Source: Diphasiastrum complanatum (lineage: Eukaryota > Streptophyta > Lycopodiopsida > Lycopodiales > Lycopodiaceae). Taken from it: DNA of 64,000 nucleotides. Under the pieces are notes generated by a model. It ran no database searches. It saw nothing but the letters and a program-made list of their open reading frames with translations, and was not told the DNA's origin. Both the position numbers and the translations under genes were made by a program. Location of the stretch: contig CM055102.1 in the NCBI GenBank assembly GCA_029204225.1, positions 43,933,840 to 43,997,839 of the forward strand, in the 5' to 3' direction. This document shows, piece after piece, positions 31,128-42,878 of this stretch (position 1 is the stretch's first letter; every line of letters begins with the position of its first letter).

Positions 31128-33075
31128 ATGGAGGACCATCTTGAAGAGTTATGAGCATTGACGGACGGAGAAGAGCTGACTTGAGAATACAGCTCTCGCA
31201 TGCATCGAGATGGCACCAGGTCCAAGTCGAGAAAGAAAGAGCGTATGCAGTCCACAGTGGCGCCTCTCCAAGAAGAGATGGGTGGCCCTTCTGAACCTAC
31301 ACCAAGAGATGAACCCTTGCCAGAGGCGCAACAGGACCTCTTTGAAGTGAAGATGTGGCAATACTTATCAAGCGCAATGACGGCTATGCTTAGCGAGGTG
31401 AAGAAGGATAGACAAACTGAAAGGAAAGAATGGCAAACATCCTTGCGAGCCATGAATCTTACTCAAATTAACCTTGCTAGAGAAATGAGAGACGGGCTAA
31501 CACAGCTCGAAGCCAGGTTTGAAGAGTTGGAAGCAACTAGGGGGAATGCAGTGGCGCCTCCTCCACAGATACCAAGAGAACCACGAGCGCGAAACACGAA
31601 GGGCCCAAGAAAGACTGCCAAAGTGAAAGCACCACCTACTTTCAAAGGAGAGCGTGACATTCGAGTTGTGGAAGATTGGTTGTTTCACATGGACCATTAC
31701 TTCCGTCTGATGAACACTCCTGAGGAAGAAAGAACTGACTTGGCATTAGCATATTTTGAGGGCTACACTACAAATTGGTACCGGATGGCAGGAATGCATT
31801 TTCAAACATGGGACGCATTCAAAGCCGCGTTACGAGAGGAGTTCATACCGAAGGATTCACACATGAGATTGAGGACAAAATTATCGGGGCTCAAACAGAA
31901 AGGGTCATTGCGAGAGTACCTCAATAAATTCAGACAGAGTGTATGGGTTATTGAAGATATGTCCGAGGCGGACAAAACTCATTACCTATTGTCTGGAATG
32001 CAATCTTGGACCCGGCGTGCGATAGACAGCTACATGCCCCATGATTTCAATTCAACTATTCGAGCGGCTGAGATGGTTTGTGATTATGAGAGCACATTGG
32101 CACCAGCTGCTCCCGCAACCTCAACAAGAGTATTTCGTGGATCCAGACCGAGTCCGAGCTTCTTTTCAAGGGGGGACTCAGCTCCAAATGGCAACTAAGC
32201 CTCGAATAGCGTGAACAAATTTCCAACAAAAACAGGGTTTGGCAACCAAGGCAACAATGGAGGGAACATGTTCCAGAGAAGAAACAATGTTGGACCTTCA
32301 GCTAGTCACAGCAACAGCTCACCAACAGTGGGCAGTTCCATGCGTTGCTTCAACTGTCATCAGCAAGGTCACTCTTGGAGGTCATGCCCCAAACCATTGA
32401 ATAAGCAAATCATGGCTGCCATTGAAGGATTTGATAGGATGGAGAGAGAGGCATTTGATCAAGAAGATGGTGAACAAGATGATTGTTACAATGACCACTT
32501 GTAGATTGGCAACCAACTTACCAATCTCTCTGGGAGCCTGGAAGAATCGACTAACGTTCACAATCTTGAAGATGGATGCTTTCGACGCTATTTTGGGATT
32601 AAGCTGGTTTAACAAACATGTGGTGGCCTTCTTGGCAAAAGGGGTTTATTTTGTGTTATTATATAATGGCAGGAGACCTTGTGTCGTTAGAGCTGTGCCA
32701 GGGGACCAACTTTAAAAGAACGACACAAATGAACCTGAGCCAACCATTCCTCCCAATCTCATTCACCTATTTAACGAAGGACAGCCAACAGTGACAGACC
32801 AGCTGACACGGGAACAAATGGAGCCAACATTGCCTATAGTCTCTACATCAAAGGTGAAATCAAGTGCCGATGCAGAGCTCAAGGAGCTCACCTTGTGTGA
32901 CCAAGCGAAAGCTCACTTCTTTAACGAAGGACATCCAACAGTGACAAACCAGCTGACGCGAGGTCAAATGGAACCAACATTGCCTGTAGTTTCTACATCA
33001 AAGGTGAATCTAAGTGCCGATGTAGAGCTCAAGGAGCTCAACCTGGACGACCAAACGAAATATCTAGAGTCCTAG
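31128..33075 (+). pseudogene. Gag polyprotein, several stops and a protease deletion
   Basis: Homologous to the E1 gag over its whole length. Stops: TGA at 31152-31154 and 31182-31184 (both CGA in E1), TAA at 32196-32198 (CAA in E1), and TAA at 32713-32715. The first three are C-to-T changes. The gag domain (about 31620-32100) and the CCHC knuckle (CFNCHQQGHSWRSC, about 32347) are otherwise intact. About 260 bp are missing near 32483, removing the protease active-site region and shifting the frame. The C-terminal tandem repeats (32770-33070) are retained. The sequence keeps Trp where E1 has its stop, so the two copies decayed independently. Confidence 0.88.
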
Positions 33076-33442
33076 GGGACTCATCCAGATGTGCGACGAA
33101 AACGACATATCTGAGGCTTAAGGGAGCCGTAAGTACCTTTTTCTTTCATGTTAATAAAGTAAGCCGCATTTCTCATCGAGGAGTGAGCTTCAGTCTAATG
33201 TCTAAGTGCAGCAGCTTCACACAGGTTTTACGTAAGTGAACTAGATCCACACTTTTCCTGTGCTGGGTGTAAAACACAATATCATTACTCCGCTTTACAT
33301 TTGGTTTCCTTTGGCCGGTGAATCAAGCCCGTGCCCTTGTATATGTGACTAAAGTCTGGCCGGTGAATTAAGCCCGTGCCATGAGTCTGAGGTTATAGTT
33401 TGGCCCTGATGAGGACATCAGCTTTCTCAAACGAGGGGAGGA
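33076..33442 (+). promoter_or_regulatory. Trailer of E2 with AATAAA, hairpin and polypurine tract
   Basis: AATAAA near 33152, the palindrome TTACGTAA within TTTTACGTAAGTG near 33227, the hairpin CTGATG-AGGA-CATCAG at 33406-33421, and the purine tract AAACGAGGGGAGGA at 33429-33442. The order is the same in the pol-only trailer at 699-939. Confidence 0.8.
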
Positions 33443-34362
33443 TGTTGTAAAGCTGACTCGGGTGCACCCAACGTGCCCTGTAAGACTCAAAGGGGTGACA
33501 CTCTCTAAGGTCCCAGAGCAAGTTAGAACGTCAAGGACTGAGCCTCCGACCTGTGGTGAGCCAGTCAAGTAGTCACAAAGTCATGAGCTAGCTCTGGAGC
33601 TCGAGTCATGGCCTAGTCAAAAAAGCAGGTTGATTCGGCCGCCGGGACGGCTCCCAGGACCCATGTCCGGGAGCCAGACTGATTCTGCCATGCTTGCCAG
33701 GCTTAATCAGCAAAATAAAAACTAAGTCCTAGAAAGCGTGCTTTACCAGAAAGCACTATGTTTCAAACCAGAGGGGGTGCGCCGAATCACAGCAGAACTA
33801 TAGGGGGAGTCCGGCAGACAAAAACTTGGGCAGCTCAACCAGCGCCAGGAATCCAGTCGCCAGGTCTCAACTCCCTCTACCACCACGAGTCAGGCACAAT
33901 GCCCAACACGTGTTGGTGGCCCCGAGACCGGTCAGTCTATGTATGAATGTAATATCTTCCAAATCTAATAAAGTTGAGCCTTGATGATGATTACCATTTT
34001 GGTTTCGCCTCCGGGACTGGTCCAAGTGGAAGGACCCTTACTACAACCTTTTTGCGTCGTTGGCGCCTAAGGGTCCCTGTCATCGACATGGGGCTTGCCG
34101 CTATGCCAATTGGTCAGTTTGGCGACCACTATGCCTTGGGTTTCATGTGTGGCTTGTGTTTGCCTTTGGTTACCTTTTGGGGACGGATTCTGAGTTGGCT
34201 TTCGGGTTGGTTGGGATTCCAGTTTTCTTAAGTCTAAATGGTTAAGCTTGTTACGTTTCTGAGTTGGCTTTTACGTAAGTGCATGATGGATGAATGTTAG
34301 ACTTAAGCGCGTGTTGGGGAAACCGCTCAAGTCCCAGCGTCCTTTGAGGCGCTGGCGCAACG
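33443..34362 (+). repeat. LTR-B, 3' LTR of E2
   Basis: 920 bp, same length as the 5' LTR; final CA mutated to CG. Confidence 0.88.
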
Positions 34363-34367
34363 GTCAC

Positions 34368-35112
34368 ACACTTGAAATGTAACCTTCTCAGATTTATCAA
34401 TAAAGTGGGATTTTTCTCAAATTGACTTTGATTACCTTCTGGGTTTCAGTGTTCGGTAAAAGCGCCAGTTGTAAGGCCGCTTTCAAAAATTTTATCTTGG
34501 CACATAGTTGAGGGTCGTATCCCGGGACGCCAGCGGTATGCCGTCGGGACCATTCGGTCCGTGGCGCCAGCGGTATGCTGTCGGGACCATTTGGTCCAGG
34601 AACTGGTTGTTTCCATATCTGTCGCGGCTTGTGGTTATGAGTGTTCCTTGCATGAACGTGAATGGGTTAAGCTCTTGGGGAACGGGCTCTAACCTGTCGG
34701 CTGAGTTGGATGGCTTGCTTGGGTGGATGTTACTTGTTTATGGCTGTCCAGTCTGGCGTGGCGCCAGGTTGGCTTCCAGCGCTCGTGACGAAGCTTTCAG
34801 TTGATTAAGTCTGATGTAAGTCAGACCGCTTGCTTGGAATGAATGTTACTCGTTTGTAACGAAGCTTCGAGTTGGTTAAGTTTGATGTATGTCGGGCGGC
34901 TTGCTTGGAGGAAAGTCACCCACATCGGGACCCCCGATCCGGCATGGCGCCAGGTTGGATCTCAATGTTGGTTTTCGGAACTTCAAGTTGGTTAAGTCTG
35001 ATCGTTGTTGGCGAGTTGGCTGCTTGTATGTCAAGTGGGTTTGGATGGCAAGAATTGAAGGCTGGGAAGCTAAGTCGTGGTTCCCGGCTCCCTTTGGGAT
35101 GCCTGCGCTACA
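34368..35112 (+). repeat. LTR-A 'R', right part
   Basis: Continues the LTR-A interrupted at 29376, including AATAAA near 34401, and ends in GCGCTACA. No primer site follows, so R is a solo or 3' LTR; the next bases GCCCA may be its target duplication. Confidence 0.85.
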
Positions 35113-35131
35113 GCCCACCTGCCTGGCGCCG

Positions 35132-35940
35132 TGTTGTTAAGCTATCTTCATAAGCTTTACTTTCGGCGCCACTGGGGCCAGCATTGTCCCCGGCGCCAGC
35201 AGTGCCGGCGCCACTCCCGGCGCCACTGTGACCAGAATCCAACCGGCGCCAAGTTTCTATGGCTGAAAATCTTTGATCGGTTTTAGTGAAGTCTAGAGAG
35301 CTCAGATCGATGTGCAGTCACCTCACACGGTCTAGGCATGATTAAAGGAAGCCTCAAGGTCAAAAAAATCTAGAGAGAGAAAATGACTTTCTAGAAAAAG
35401 AAAATCCTAGAGAGAGAAAAACGTGCTTTACCAGCTTGGGTAGAGTGCTTGTTATGAGGGGGGGCGCCGAATCACACCAATACTATAGGGGAGTGCGGGT
35501 TGCGACTCAGGGCGAGCTCCAACCAAGTCTCAGCCTCCCTTGCTGGAATGTTGTCATGGCTCTCGCCTTGGCATGCTAGCGCCCCGGAGACTAGGGTCGG
35601 TCACACACTTGAAATGTAACCTTCTTAGATTTATGAATAAATTGGAATTTTCCTCAAACTGACTCTGATTACCTTCTGGGTTTCAGTGTTCGGTAAAACC
35701 GCCAGTTGTAAGGCCGCTTCAAAATTTTTAAGTTGACACATAGCTGAGGGTCGTATCTAGGGACGCCAGCGGTATGCCGTCGGGATCATTTGGTCCGTGG
35801 CGCCAACGGTATGCTGTCGGGACCATTTGGTCCAGGAACTGGTTGTCTCCATATCTGTCGCGGCGTGTGGTTCTGAGTGTTCCTTGCAATGGGTTAAGCT
35901 CTTAGGGAACGGGCTCTAACCTGTCGACTGAGTTGGATGG
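35132..35940 (+). repeat. LTR-A 'Q', left part (older copy)
   Basis: Begins TGTTGTTAAGCTATC, more diverged than the other copies, with small deletions. Interrupted at GATGG (35936-35940) by E3; it continues at 42221. Confidence 0.85.
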
Positions 35941-36858
35941 TGTTGCGCCGGCGCCTCAAAGGGCGCTGGGACTTGAGCGGTTTCCCCAACACGCGCTTAA
36001 GTCTAACATTCATCCATCATGCACTTACGTAAAAGCCAACTCAGAATCGTAACAAGCTTAACCATTCAGACTTAAGAAAACTGGAATCCCAACCAACCCG
36101 AAAGCCAACTCAGAATCCGTCCCCAAAAGGTAACCAAAGGCAAAGACAAGCCACACATGAAACCCAAGGCATAGTGGTCGCCAAACTGACCAATTGGCAT
36201 AGCGGCAAGCCCCATGTCGATGACAGGGACCCTTAGGCGCCAGCGACGCAAAAAGGTTGTAGTAAGGGTCCTTCCACTTGGACCAGACCCAGAGGCGAAA
36301 CCGAAATGGTAATCATCCCCAAGGATCAACTTTATTAGATTTGGAAGAGGTTACATTCATACATAGACTGACCGGTCTCGGGGCCACCAACACGTGCTGA
36401 GCATTGTGGCTGGCTCGTGCTGGTAGAGGGAGCTGAGACCTGGCGACTGGATTCCTGGCGCTGGTTGAGCTGCCCAAGTTTCTGTCTGCCGGACTCCCCC
36501 TATAGTTCTGCTGTGATTCGGTGCACCCCCTCTGTTCTGAAACATAGTGCTTTCTGGTAAAGCACGCTTTTTGGGACTTAGTTTTTATTTTGCTGATTAA
36601 GCCTGGCAAGCCTGGCAGAATCAGTCTGGCTCCCGGACATGGGTCCCGGGAGCCGTTCCGGTGGCAGAATCAACTTGCTTCCTGACTAGGCCATGAATCG
36701 AGCTCCAGAGCTAGCTCATGACTTGTGACTACTTGACTGGCTCACCACAGGTCGGAGGCTCAGTCCTTGATGTTCTAACTTGCTCTGGGACTTTAGGGAG
36801 TGTCACCCCTTAGAGTCTTACAGGGCACGTTGGGTGCACCTGAGTCAGCTTTACAACA
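35941..36858 (-). repeat. LTR-B, 3' LTR of E3
   Basis: 918 bp. About 8-10 visible differences from the 5' LTR. Confidence 0.92.
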
Positions 36859-37099
36859 TCCTCCCCTCGTTTGAAAAAGCTGATGTCCTCATCAGGGCCA
36901 AACTAGACCTAGGACGTATGGCACGGGCTTAATTCACCGGCCTTAGCAACTTTGAATTACAAAATACATTGGCAGTAGCACAGGAAAAGTGTAGATAAAG
37001 TTCACTTACGTAAAACCTGTGTAAAGCTGCAAGTGATTTATTGGCAAACTTAAGAAAAATACCGGAAAGTTCCTTGAACTTCAGAATGGCCATGAATGT
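36859..37099 (-). promoter_or_regulatory. Trailer, hairpin and polypurine tract of E3
   Basis: Purine tract at 36859-36872 (AAACGAGGGGAGGA in element orientation), hairpin just upstream, TTACGTAA near 37007 and AATAAA near 37040, as in E4 and E2. Confidence 0.82.
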
Positions 37100-40000
37100 T
37101 TATGTAAGAGGCATGCCGCCAGGTAGTGCTTTGTGTGCCGATCTGGAAAAACGGCTATTGCGTTGGTTCTTCTGCAGATAATCTGCTAGTACTTCAGGGG
37201 CTCCCTCCTTAAGTTTGTCTTCGTACTCCCAAGAAGCCTCAATAAGTGGAGCCCGTAGCCACTTCACTAGATATTCACGTTGAACGCCAGTTCGCTTTCT
37301 ATGTGTCAGTATTTGTTCTGGTACAAGCTGCCTCTTCGTATCATCAAGTGTCGTTGGTGGGTGACGGAGTTCGTGTTGCCGATCAAATCGCTCATCTGGT
37401 TTGTACCGTTTGAGTAATGAGATATGAAACACATTGTGTATATCCAAGCTGGATGGCAACGCTAATCGATAAGCCACTGGGTTGATCTTCTTGGTGACAT
37501 AATATGGTCCCGCATAAGGTCGAGCAAACTTATGAGAAAAACCTTTTGGTAGCACAATGTTCTTTGTGTTCAGCCATACTTGATCACCTTCCTCAAATTC
37601 CAGTTCTCGTCGATGTGGGTTTACGTCAGCTGCCATACTCCTTTGTGACTGCTCTAAAAACGCCTTCACCTCGGTCAGCTTTGTGTGCCACTCATTGATG
37701 AATTCCTCCACAGTGGGTACTGGTGTTTCCTGCACGCCTGTAAGAAAAGAGCTTGGAACAATCGGTAGCCGACCATTGCTTATCTCGAAGGGTGCCCTTC
37801 CAGTAGATCTGTTCACTTGGTTGTTATGTGCAAACTCGAGAATATCCAAGTAGTTGACCCAATCGGATTGGTCCCAAGCGACATAATTTCGTAAATATTG
37901 TTCAATCTGTCGATTGACTCGCTCCGTTTGCCCATCTGTCTGAGGATGATATGCAGTACTGAAATTCAATCCGGTTCCCACGAGGCGAAATAGACAAGTC
38001 CAAAACTTTCCGACGAACTTGGTGTCTCGGTCAGAAATAATCGTTCTAGGCAGGCCGTGGTATTTGAAAACACATTTGAAAAATAACCTTGCCACTTCTT
38101 CAGCTGTCACTGAACTTTTAGTTGGTACTAGATGAACTTGCTTTGAAAAGCGGTCAACCACCACATAAATTGAGTCGAATCCTTGGCACCGTGGTAGTTG
38201 AACAATAAAATCCATGCTCACCGAATCCCATGGGTATGCTGGTACCGGTAATGGTTGGAGTAGTCCAGCCGGAGCTAGCGGTTCCACCTTCACTTGTTGA
38301 CATGTCGGGCATGTTTGTACATAAGATTCAACGTCTGCCCACATACTTGGCCAATAGAAGCCTCTTTTGAGAAGTTCATACATGCGATTCACCCCTGGAT
38401 GCCCGGCGGCTAGTACGTCATGATGTTCTCGCAAGACTTTCTTCCTCAGGATGATGTTGTCTGGGACATATACTCTGCGTTGTTTATAAACAACCATTTG
38501 ATCTTTCCAAGTGAAATGTTTATGAGGCTTTCCCAGCTGGAATTCGATCATTAAGTCCTTCGCCAACGCATCTACACCATAATTCTCTCTGATTTCTTGG
38601 AGTAGGTCAGTCACCTGAGTTGTCACTGTTGCCATCAAGTGTTCTTGTCTACTTAGTGCGTCCGCCACCACATTGTTCTTTCCCACCGTGTGTAAAATGT
38701 CTATATTGAATTTTGAGAGAAAGTTTTGCCATCGCATTTGCTTTGGCGTGAGCATACCTTGGGATGAGAAGTACTTGAGTGATACATTATCAGTGAACGC
38801 CTTAAAGGGTTTTCCTGCCACATAATGTCTCCAATGCTCCACTGCTTGGACTACTGCGACCATTTCTTTTTCATGAGTTGGCCATCGTCGCTCTACGTCA
38901 CTCAATTTCTTTGAAAAATATGCAACAGGTTTTCCGTCTTGCATCAGCACGGCCCCAATAGCAAAGTTCGACGCATCTGTATGTATTTCAAAAGGTTTGC
39001 TAAAGTCCGGTAAGGCAAGGATGGGTTCTTGAGTGATCCGTCGTTTTAGTTCCTGGAACGCTGCTTCACATTCCGGTGTCCATGTCATCTTCAGATGAGT
39101 CTTGGTCTGCTCCAACAGTGGTGCCACAATTTTGCTAAATGCCTCAATGAATCTCCTGTAAAAGTTACATAAGCCCACAAAGGATTTGATGCCATGAACA
39201 GTTTTAGGTGCTAGCCAATCCAAGATAGCCTTGATCTTCTTAGGATCCATTCGAATCCGTCCGTGGCCTATAACATGTCCAAGGAAGTCAACTTCCTCCA
39301 CCACAAACTCACATTTCTCTCTTTTCGCGAACAAGCAGTTCCTCCTCAGTCGTTGGAGAACTGTCCTTAAATGTTGAATGTGATCTTTAAGGTTCCGGCT
39401 AAATACTAATATGTCATCAATGTACACAATGACAAATTCATCCAGGCAGTCTTGAAATATATTGTTCATCAACGTGCAAAAAGTGGCTGGTGCGTTTGTT
39501 AGACCGAATGGCATCACTAGGAACTCGTGACTTCCGTACCGCGTTCGAAACGCCGTTTTGTGCTCATCACCTTTAGCTATTCGAATTTGATGATATCCAT
39601 ATCTGAGATCTATTCGGCTAAAGTATTTGGCATGTTTGAGTTGGTCGAATAGGTCATCAATTCTAGGCATGGGGTACTTGTTCTTGATGGTACTCTTGTT
39701 AAGCATGCGATAATCCACACACATTCGAAGAGTTTTGTCTGCCTTTTCCACGAACAACACTGGGGCTCCAAAAGGTGAAGCGCTAGGTCTAATAAAACCT
39801 TTGTCTATCAATTCACCAAGTTGTCGTTTCAGTTCCGCCAACTCTTCTTGTGACATTCTGTAGGGTGCTCGTGAAGTTGGCTCTGTTCCTGGTACCAACT
39901 CAATTTTATGGTCCACTGGTCTTCGAGGAGGTAGCTTAGCTGGGAGTTCCTCCGGGAACACATCGCTAAATTCTTCTAACAGATCTGCCACTTCTTTTGG

Positions 40001-40582
40001 CAAGTTTTCTTGTCGCACGCTTTTCCCTTCTGGGACTTCTCGACAGATGCAAAGAAAGCACTTTGACCTTTTCCCTTTCGCCATTCTTTTCATCGCTAAT
40101 GCTGCAACCAGATTTTGTTCAATATCGGTATCCTTAGCATTTCCTCCGGGCAGGGCTTTTGTCACGCAGATTTGTCCCTTATAATCCAAGAGGACCAAGT
40201 TTGAGCTCCTACCCAAAACTGCGATACAGTGTTCATTTAACCAAGGGAGGCCCAAAATCACATCAAAGGCATCCATCTCTAAAATCACGAAGCTAAGTTT
40301 AGCCTTCCATCTTCCAATCTGCACCGGGATGTTCAATGTCGCTTTGTCTGCATCTAGTGCTCCCTTCGCTGTTTCTACCTTGAGAGTAGATGTAACATTC
40401 CTGGTCGGCAAGCTGAATTGTTCTACTACGCTCCTTGAGATATAGTTATGTGAAGCTCCGGAGTCGATCATGAAATCTGACTTCCTCCCCGCGATCTTTC
40501 CTGATAAGAATAACAATCTTGAACCAATCTTGGGGGTTGCCCCATGGAAGTTCCTTTCCATACTTGTGCGTCGTCCACTCAT
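37100..40582 (-). CDS. pol: Chromovirus Pol polyprotein (PR-RT-RH-IN-chromodomain), intact, without gag
   Basis: 1160 residues, no stop or frameshift. In order: aspartic protease with intact D-S-G ([12 protein letters not shown], residues ~36-47); reverse transcriptase with the catalytic box YIDDILVF (~395); RNase H ([13 protein letters not shown], ~535); integrase with the HHCC finger (H..H..CPTCQQ, ~720-770), the D,D,E core ([24 protein letters not shown]) and GPY/F module; and a C-terminal chromodomain ([10 protein letters not shown]...SWEYED, ~1100). The first Met lies shortly upstream of the protease, and no gag or CCHC knuckle precedes it. Usual Ty3/gypsy elements encode Gag-Pol together at about 1500 residues. 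The protein can make and insert cDNA but needs Gag from another source. The chromodomain type places it among chromoviruses; the clade is not determined. Confidence 0.95.
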   Translation of the reverse strand: MSGRRTSMERNFHGATPKIGSRLLFLSGKIAGRKSDFMIDSGASHNYISRSVVEQFSLPTRNVTSTLKVETAKGALDADKATLNIPVQIGRWKAKLSFVILEMDAFDVILGLPWLNEHCIAVLGRSSNLVLLDYKGQICVTKALPGGNAKDTDIEQNLVAALAMKRMAKGKRSKCFLCICREVPEGKSVRQENLPKEVADLLEEFSDVFPEELPAKLPPRRPVDHKIELVPGTEPTSRAPYRMSQEELAELKRQLGELIDKGFIRPSASPFGAPVLFVEKADKTLRMCVDYRMLNKSTIKNKYPMPRIDDLFDQLKHAKYFSRIDLRYGYHQIRIAKGDEHKTAFRTRYGSHEFLVMPFGLTNAPATFCTLMNNIFQDCLDEFVIVYIDDILVFSRNLKDHIQHLRTVLQRLRRNCLFAKREKCEFVVEEVDFLGHVIGHGRIRMDPKKIKAILDWLAPKTVHGIKSFVGLCNFYRRFIEAFSKIVAPLLEQTKTHLKMTWTPECEAAFQELKRRITQEPILALPDFSKPFEIHTDASNFAIGAVLMQDGKPVAYFSKKLSDVERRWPTHEKEMVAVVQAVEHWRHYVAGKPFKAFTDNVSLKYFSSQGMLTPKQMRWQNFLSKFNIDILHTVGKNNVVADALSRQEHLMATVTTQVTDLLQEIRENYGVDALAKDLMIEFQLGKPHKHFTWKDQMVVYKQRRVYVPDNIILRKKVLREHHDVLAAGHPGVNRMYELLKRGFYWPSMWADVESYVQTCPTCQQVKVEPLAPAGLLQPLPVPAYPWDSVSMDFIVQLPRCQGFDSIYVVVDRFSKQVHLVPTKSSVTAEEVARLFFKCVFKYHGLPRTIISDRDTKFVGKFWTCLFRLVGTGLNFSTAYHPQTDGQTERVNRQIEQYLRNYVAWDQSDWVNYLDILEFAHNNQVNRSTGRAPFEISNGRLPIVPSSFLTGVQETPVPTVEEFINEWHTKLTEVKAFLEQSQRSMAADVNPHRRELEFEEGDQVWLNTKNIVLPKGFSHKFARPYAGPYYVTKKINPVAYRLALPSSLDIHNVFHISLLKRYKPDERFDRQHELRHPPTTLDDTKRQLVPEQILTHRKRTGVQREYLVKWLRAPLIEASWEYEDKLKEGAPEVLADYLQKNQRNSRFSRSAHKALPGGMPLT

Positions 40583-41283
40583 AAATGTAAGCTCCTCTCA
40601 CAACTCCCAACTAGATCAGATCACCTGGATCAAAAGAAGTAGTCAGGGATAATTCAGGTCCAGGCAAGCACACCACAAACGAACATACCAACCAAAGCTA
40701 AACAGAGGATCCCTCTCAAGTCACATTCCCCTTGAGACCGGACGTAGGATCTTTGCCTAGCCGCGCCCACACAAATCTATCACAGAATTAGCCCACGGGG
40801 AAACATCCATCCAACCATCCGTGCTTTCACCATTAAGCAGCACATTGCCTCAGTCACGCCCCACCACTTTTTGGTCGATAGCCCTTATAGCTAAACGATC
40901 GGCAGCTATCCCGCACCGGCAGCTAACCACCCGTGCTTTACACCCGAATTCGAGCAGCATCTCTGTATCAATGGTTAACCCGTACAGTTCGAATATGTCG
41001 CCCCGCACCCCACAAGGTACAGACCGTGCTTTCACCTACCTAGGCAGCACTTTGCCTCATCCGTCCTACGTGCAGACAGCGCCAGGCCCGAACCGCGAGA
41101 ACTGACCGTGCTTACACCTCGAGGGCAGCACTTTGACTCATCAAGTCCCCCGTTCTGCCGACCACCCCGACCGTGGACGCACCCGTGCTTACACTGTGGG
41201 CAGCACCTTGCGCAACGGTTGTCCTGACAAATCCCAAAAACGTGGCCATCCCTGTGAGACTTGCGTAGCTGACCGACTAGTCG
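40583..41283 (-). other. Leader of E3 upstream of pol
   Basis: Shares the hairpin leader with E1, E2 and the LTR-A elements, with one GTTTAGCTATAAGG unit. The shared part ends near 40655; the last ~70 bp before the pol ATG are unique to pol elements. No gag remnant is visible. Confidence 0.8.
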
Positions 41284-41295
41284 GCTCTGATACCA
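41284..41295 (-). promoter_or_regulatory. tRNA-iMet primer binding site of E3
   Basis: GCTCTGATACCA on the plus strand, two bases from the LTR. Confidence 0.92.
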
Positions 41296-41297
41296 CA

Positions 41298-42215
41298 TGT
41301 TGCGCCGGTGCCTCAAAGGGCGCTGGGACTTGAGCGGTTTCCCCAACACGCGCTTAAGTCTAACATTCATCCATCATGCACTTACGTAAAAGCCAACTCA
41401 GAATCGTAACAAGCTTAACCATTCAAACTTAAGAAAACTGGAATCCCAACCAACCCGAAAGCCAACTCAGAATCCGTCCCCAAAAGGTAACCAAAGGCAA
41501 AGACAAGCCACACATGAAACCCAAGGCATAGTGGTCGCCAAACTGACCAATTGGCATAGCGGCAAGCCCCATGTCGATGACAGGGACCCTTAGGCGCCAG
41601 CGACGCAAAAAGGTTGTAGTAAGGGTCCTTCCACTTGGACCAGTCCCGGAGGCGAAACCGAAATGGTAATCATCCCCAAGGATCAACTTTATTAGATTTG
41701 GAAGAGGTTACATTCATACATAGACTGACCGGTCTCGGGGCCACCAACACGTGCTGGGCATTGTGCCTGGCTCGTGCTGGTAGAGGGAGCTGAGACCTGG
41801 CGACTGGATTCCTGGCGCTGGTTGAGCTGCCCAAGTTTCTGTCTGCCGGACTCCCCCTATAGTTCTGCTGTGATTCGGCGCACCCCCTCTGTTCTGAAAC
41901 ATAGTGCTTTCTGGTAAAGCACGCTTTTTGGGACTTAGTTTTTATTTTGCTGATTAAGCCTGGCAAGCCTGGCAGAATCAGTCTGGCTCCCGGACATGGG
42001 TCCCGGGAGCCGTTCCGGTGGCAGAATCAACTTGCTTCCTGACTAGGCCATGACTCGAGCTCCAGAGCTAGCTCATGACTTGTGACTACTTGACTGGCTC
42101 ACCACAGGTCGGAGGCTCAGTCCTTGACGTTCTAACTTGCTCTGGGACTTTAGGGAGTGTCACCCCTTAGAGTCTTACAGGGCACGTTGGGTGCACCTGA
42201 GTCAGCTTTACAACA
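41298..42215 (-). repeat. LTR-B, 5' LTR of E3
   Basis: 918 bp, ends TGTTGT...CAACA in element orientation; hairpin GTGCTTT-accag-AAAGCAC and AATAAA present. Confidence 0.92.
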
Positions 42216-42616
42216 GATGGCTTGCTTGGGTGGAAGTTACATGTTTATGGCTGTCCAGTCTGGGGTGGCGCCAGGTTGGCTTCTCGCGCTCGTGACGAAG
42301 CTTTCAGTTGGTTAAGTCTGATGTAAGTCAGACCGCTTGCTTGGAATAAATGTTACTCGTTTGTAACGAAGCTTTGAGTTGGTTAAGTTTGATGTATGTC
42401 GGCCGACTTGCTTGGAGGGAATTCACCCACATCGGGACCCCCGATCTGGCATGGCGCCATGTTGGATCTCAATGTTGGTTTTCGGAACTTCAAGTTGGTT
42501 AAGTCTGATCGTTGTTGGTGAGTTGGCTGCTTGTATGTCAAGTGGGTTTGGATGACAAGAGTTGAAGGCTGGAAAGCTAAGTCGTGGTTCCTGGCTCCCT
42601 TTGAGATGCCTGCGCT
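42216..42616 (+). repeat. LTR-A 'Q', right part; edge of the nest
   Basis: Continues Q from GATGG. It ends at GATGCCTGCGCT with the last bases lost and then passes into unrelated DNA. This is the right border of the retrotransposon nest. Confidence 0.82.
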
Positions 42617-42830
42617 TGACGTCGCCCTAGTGCCTGCTCGTCTGCCCGAGACCCGCCCGACAAAATTAGACATACGTTGATTTTTGATGGGCACTGCGCG
42701 ACTGACACGCGTCAAGTGTGGGAGGGCGCCGGGGGGCAAACCCCTCCCACGCGCGGACAGTGCTCCCAGCTCGGGCCATAGCCACGGGCCCGAGCTTCCC
42801 CCTTCTCATTAGCTCGAACAACAAGCGCCC

Positions 42831-42878
<48 letters not shown>

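Larger units (their letters stand above)
29377..34362 (+). mobile_element. Gag-only LTR-B element E2, structurally complete
   Basis: 4986 bp with LTRs of 920 bp each (29377-30296 and 33443-34362), primer site, leader, gag and purine tract. The target duplication is CTCAC / GTCAC (one mismatch), and the last LTR base is mutated (GCGCAACG). The LTRs differ at a few percent of sites, so it is older than X, Z or E3. Between the primer site and the purine tract there is only gag with a protease remnant: no RT, RNase H or integrase. The leader matches pol-only E3 up to about 30950 and the trailer matches again from about 33220. Confidence 0.9.
35941..42215 (-). mobile_element. Pol-only LTR-B element E3, complete
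   Basis: 6275 bp with perfect TSD GATGG (35936-35940 and 42216-42220). The 5' LTR is 41298-42215 and the 3' LTR 35941-36858, both 918 bp and about 99% identical by eye. It has a primer site, an intact pol frame and a purine tract. There is no gag: only about 700 bp of leader separate the primer site from the pol start, and they match the gag-element leader up to about 40655. Ends, primer site, leader and trailer are those of the gag-only elements. It is thus the missing half of the family. Confidence 0.93.

Noticed and set aside
35132-42616. Q and R as the two LTRs of one element around E3
   Set aside because: R ends at 35112 before Q starts at 35132, neither is followed by a primer site, and both are in the same orientation with no internal region between; they are separate solo or truncated LTRs.
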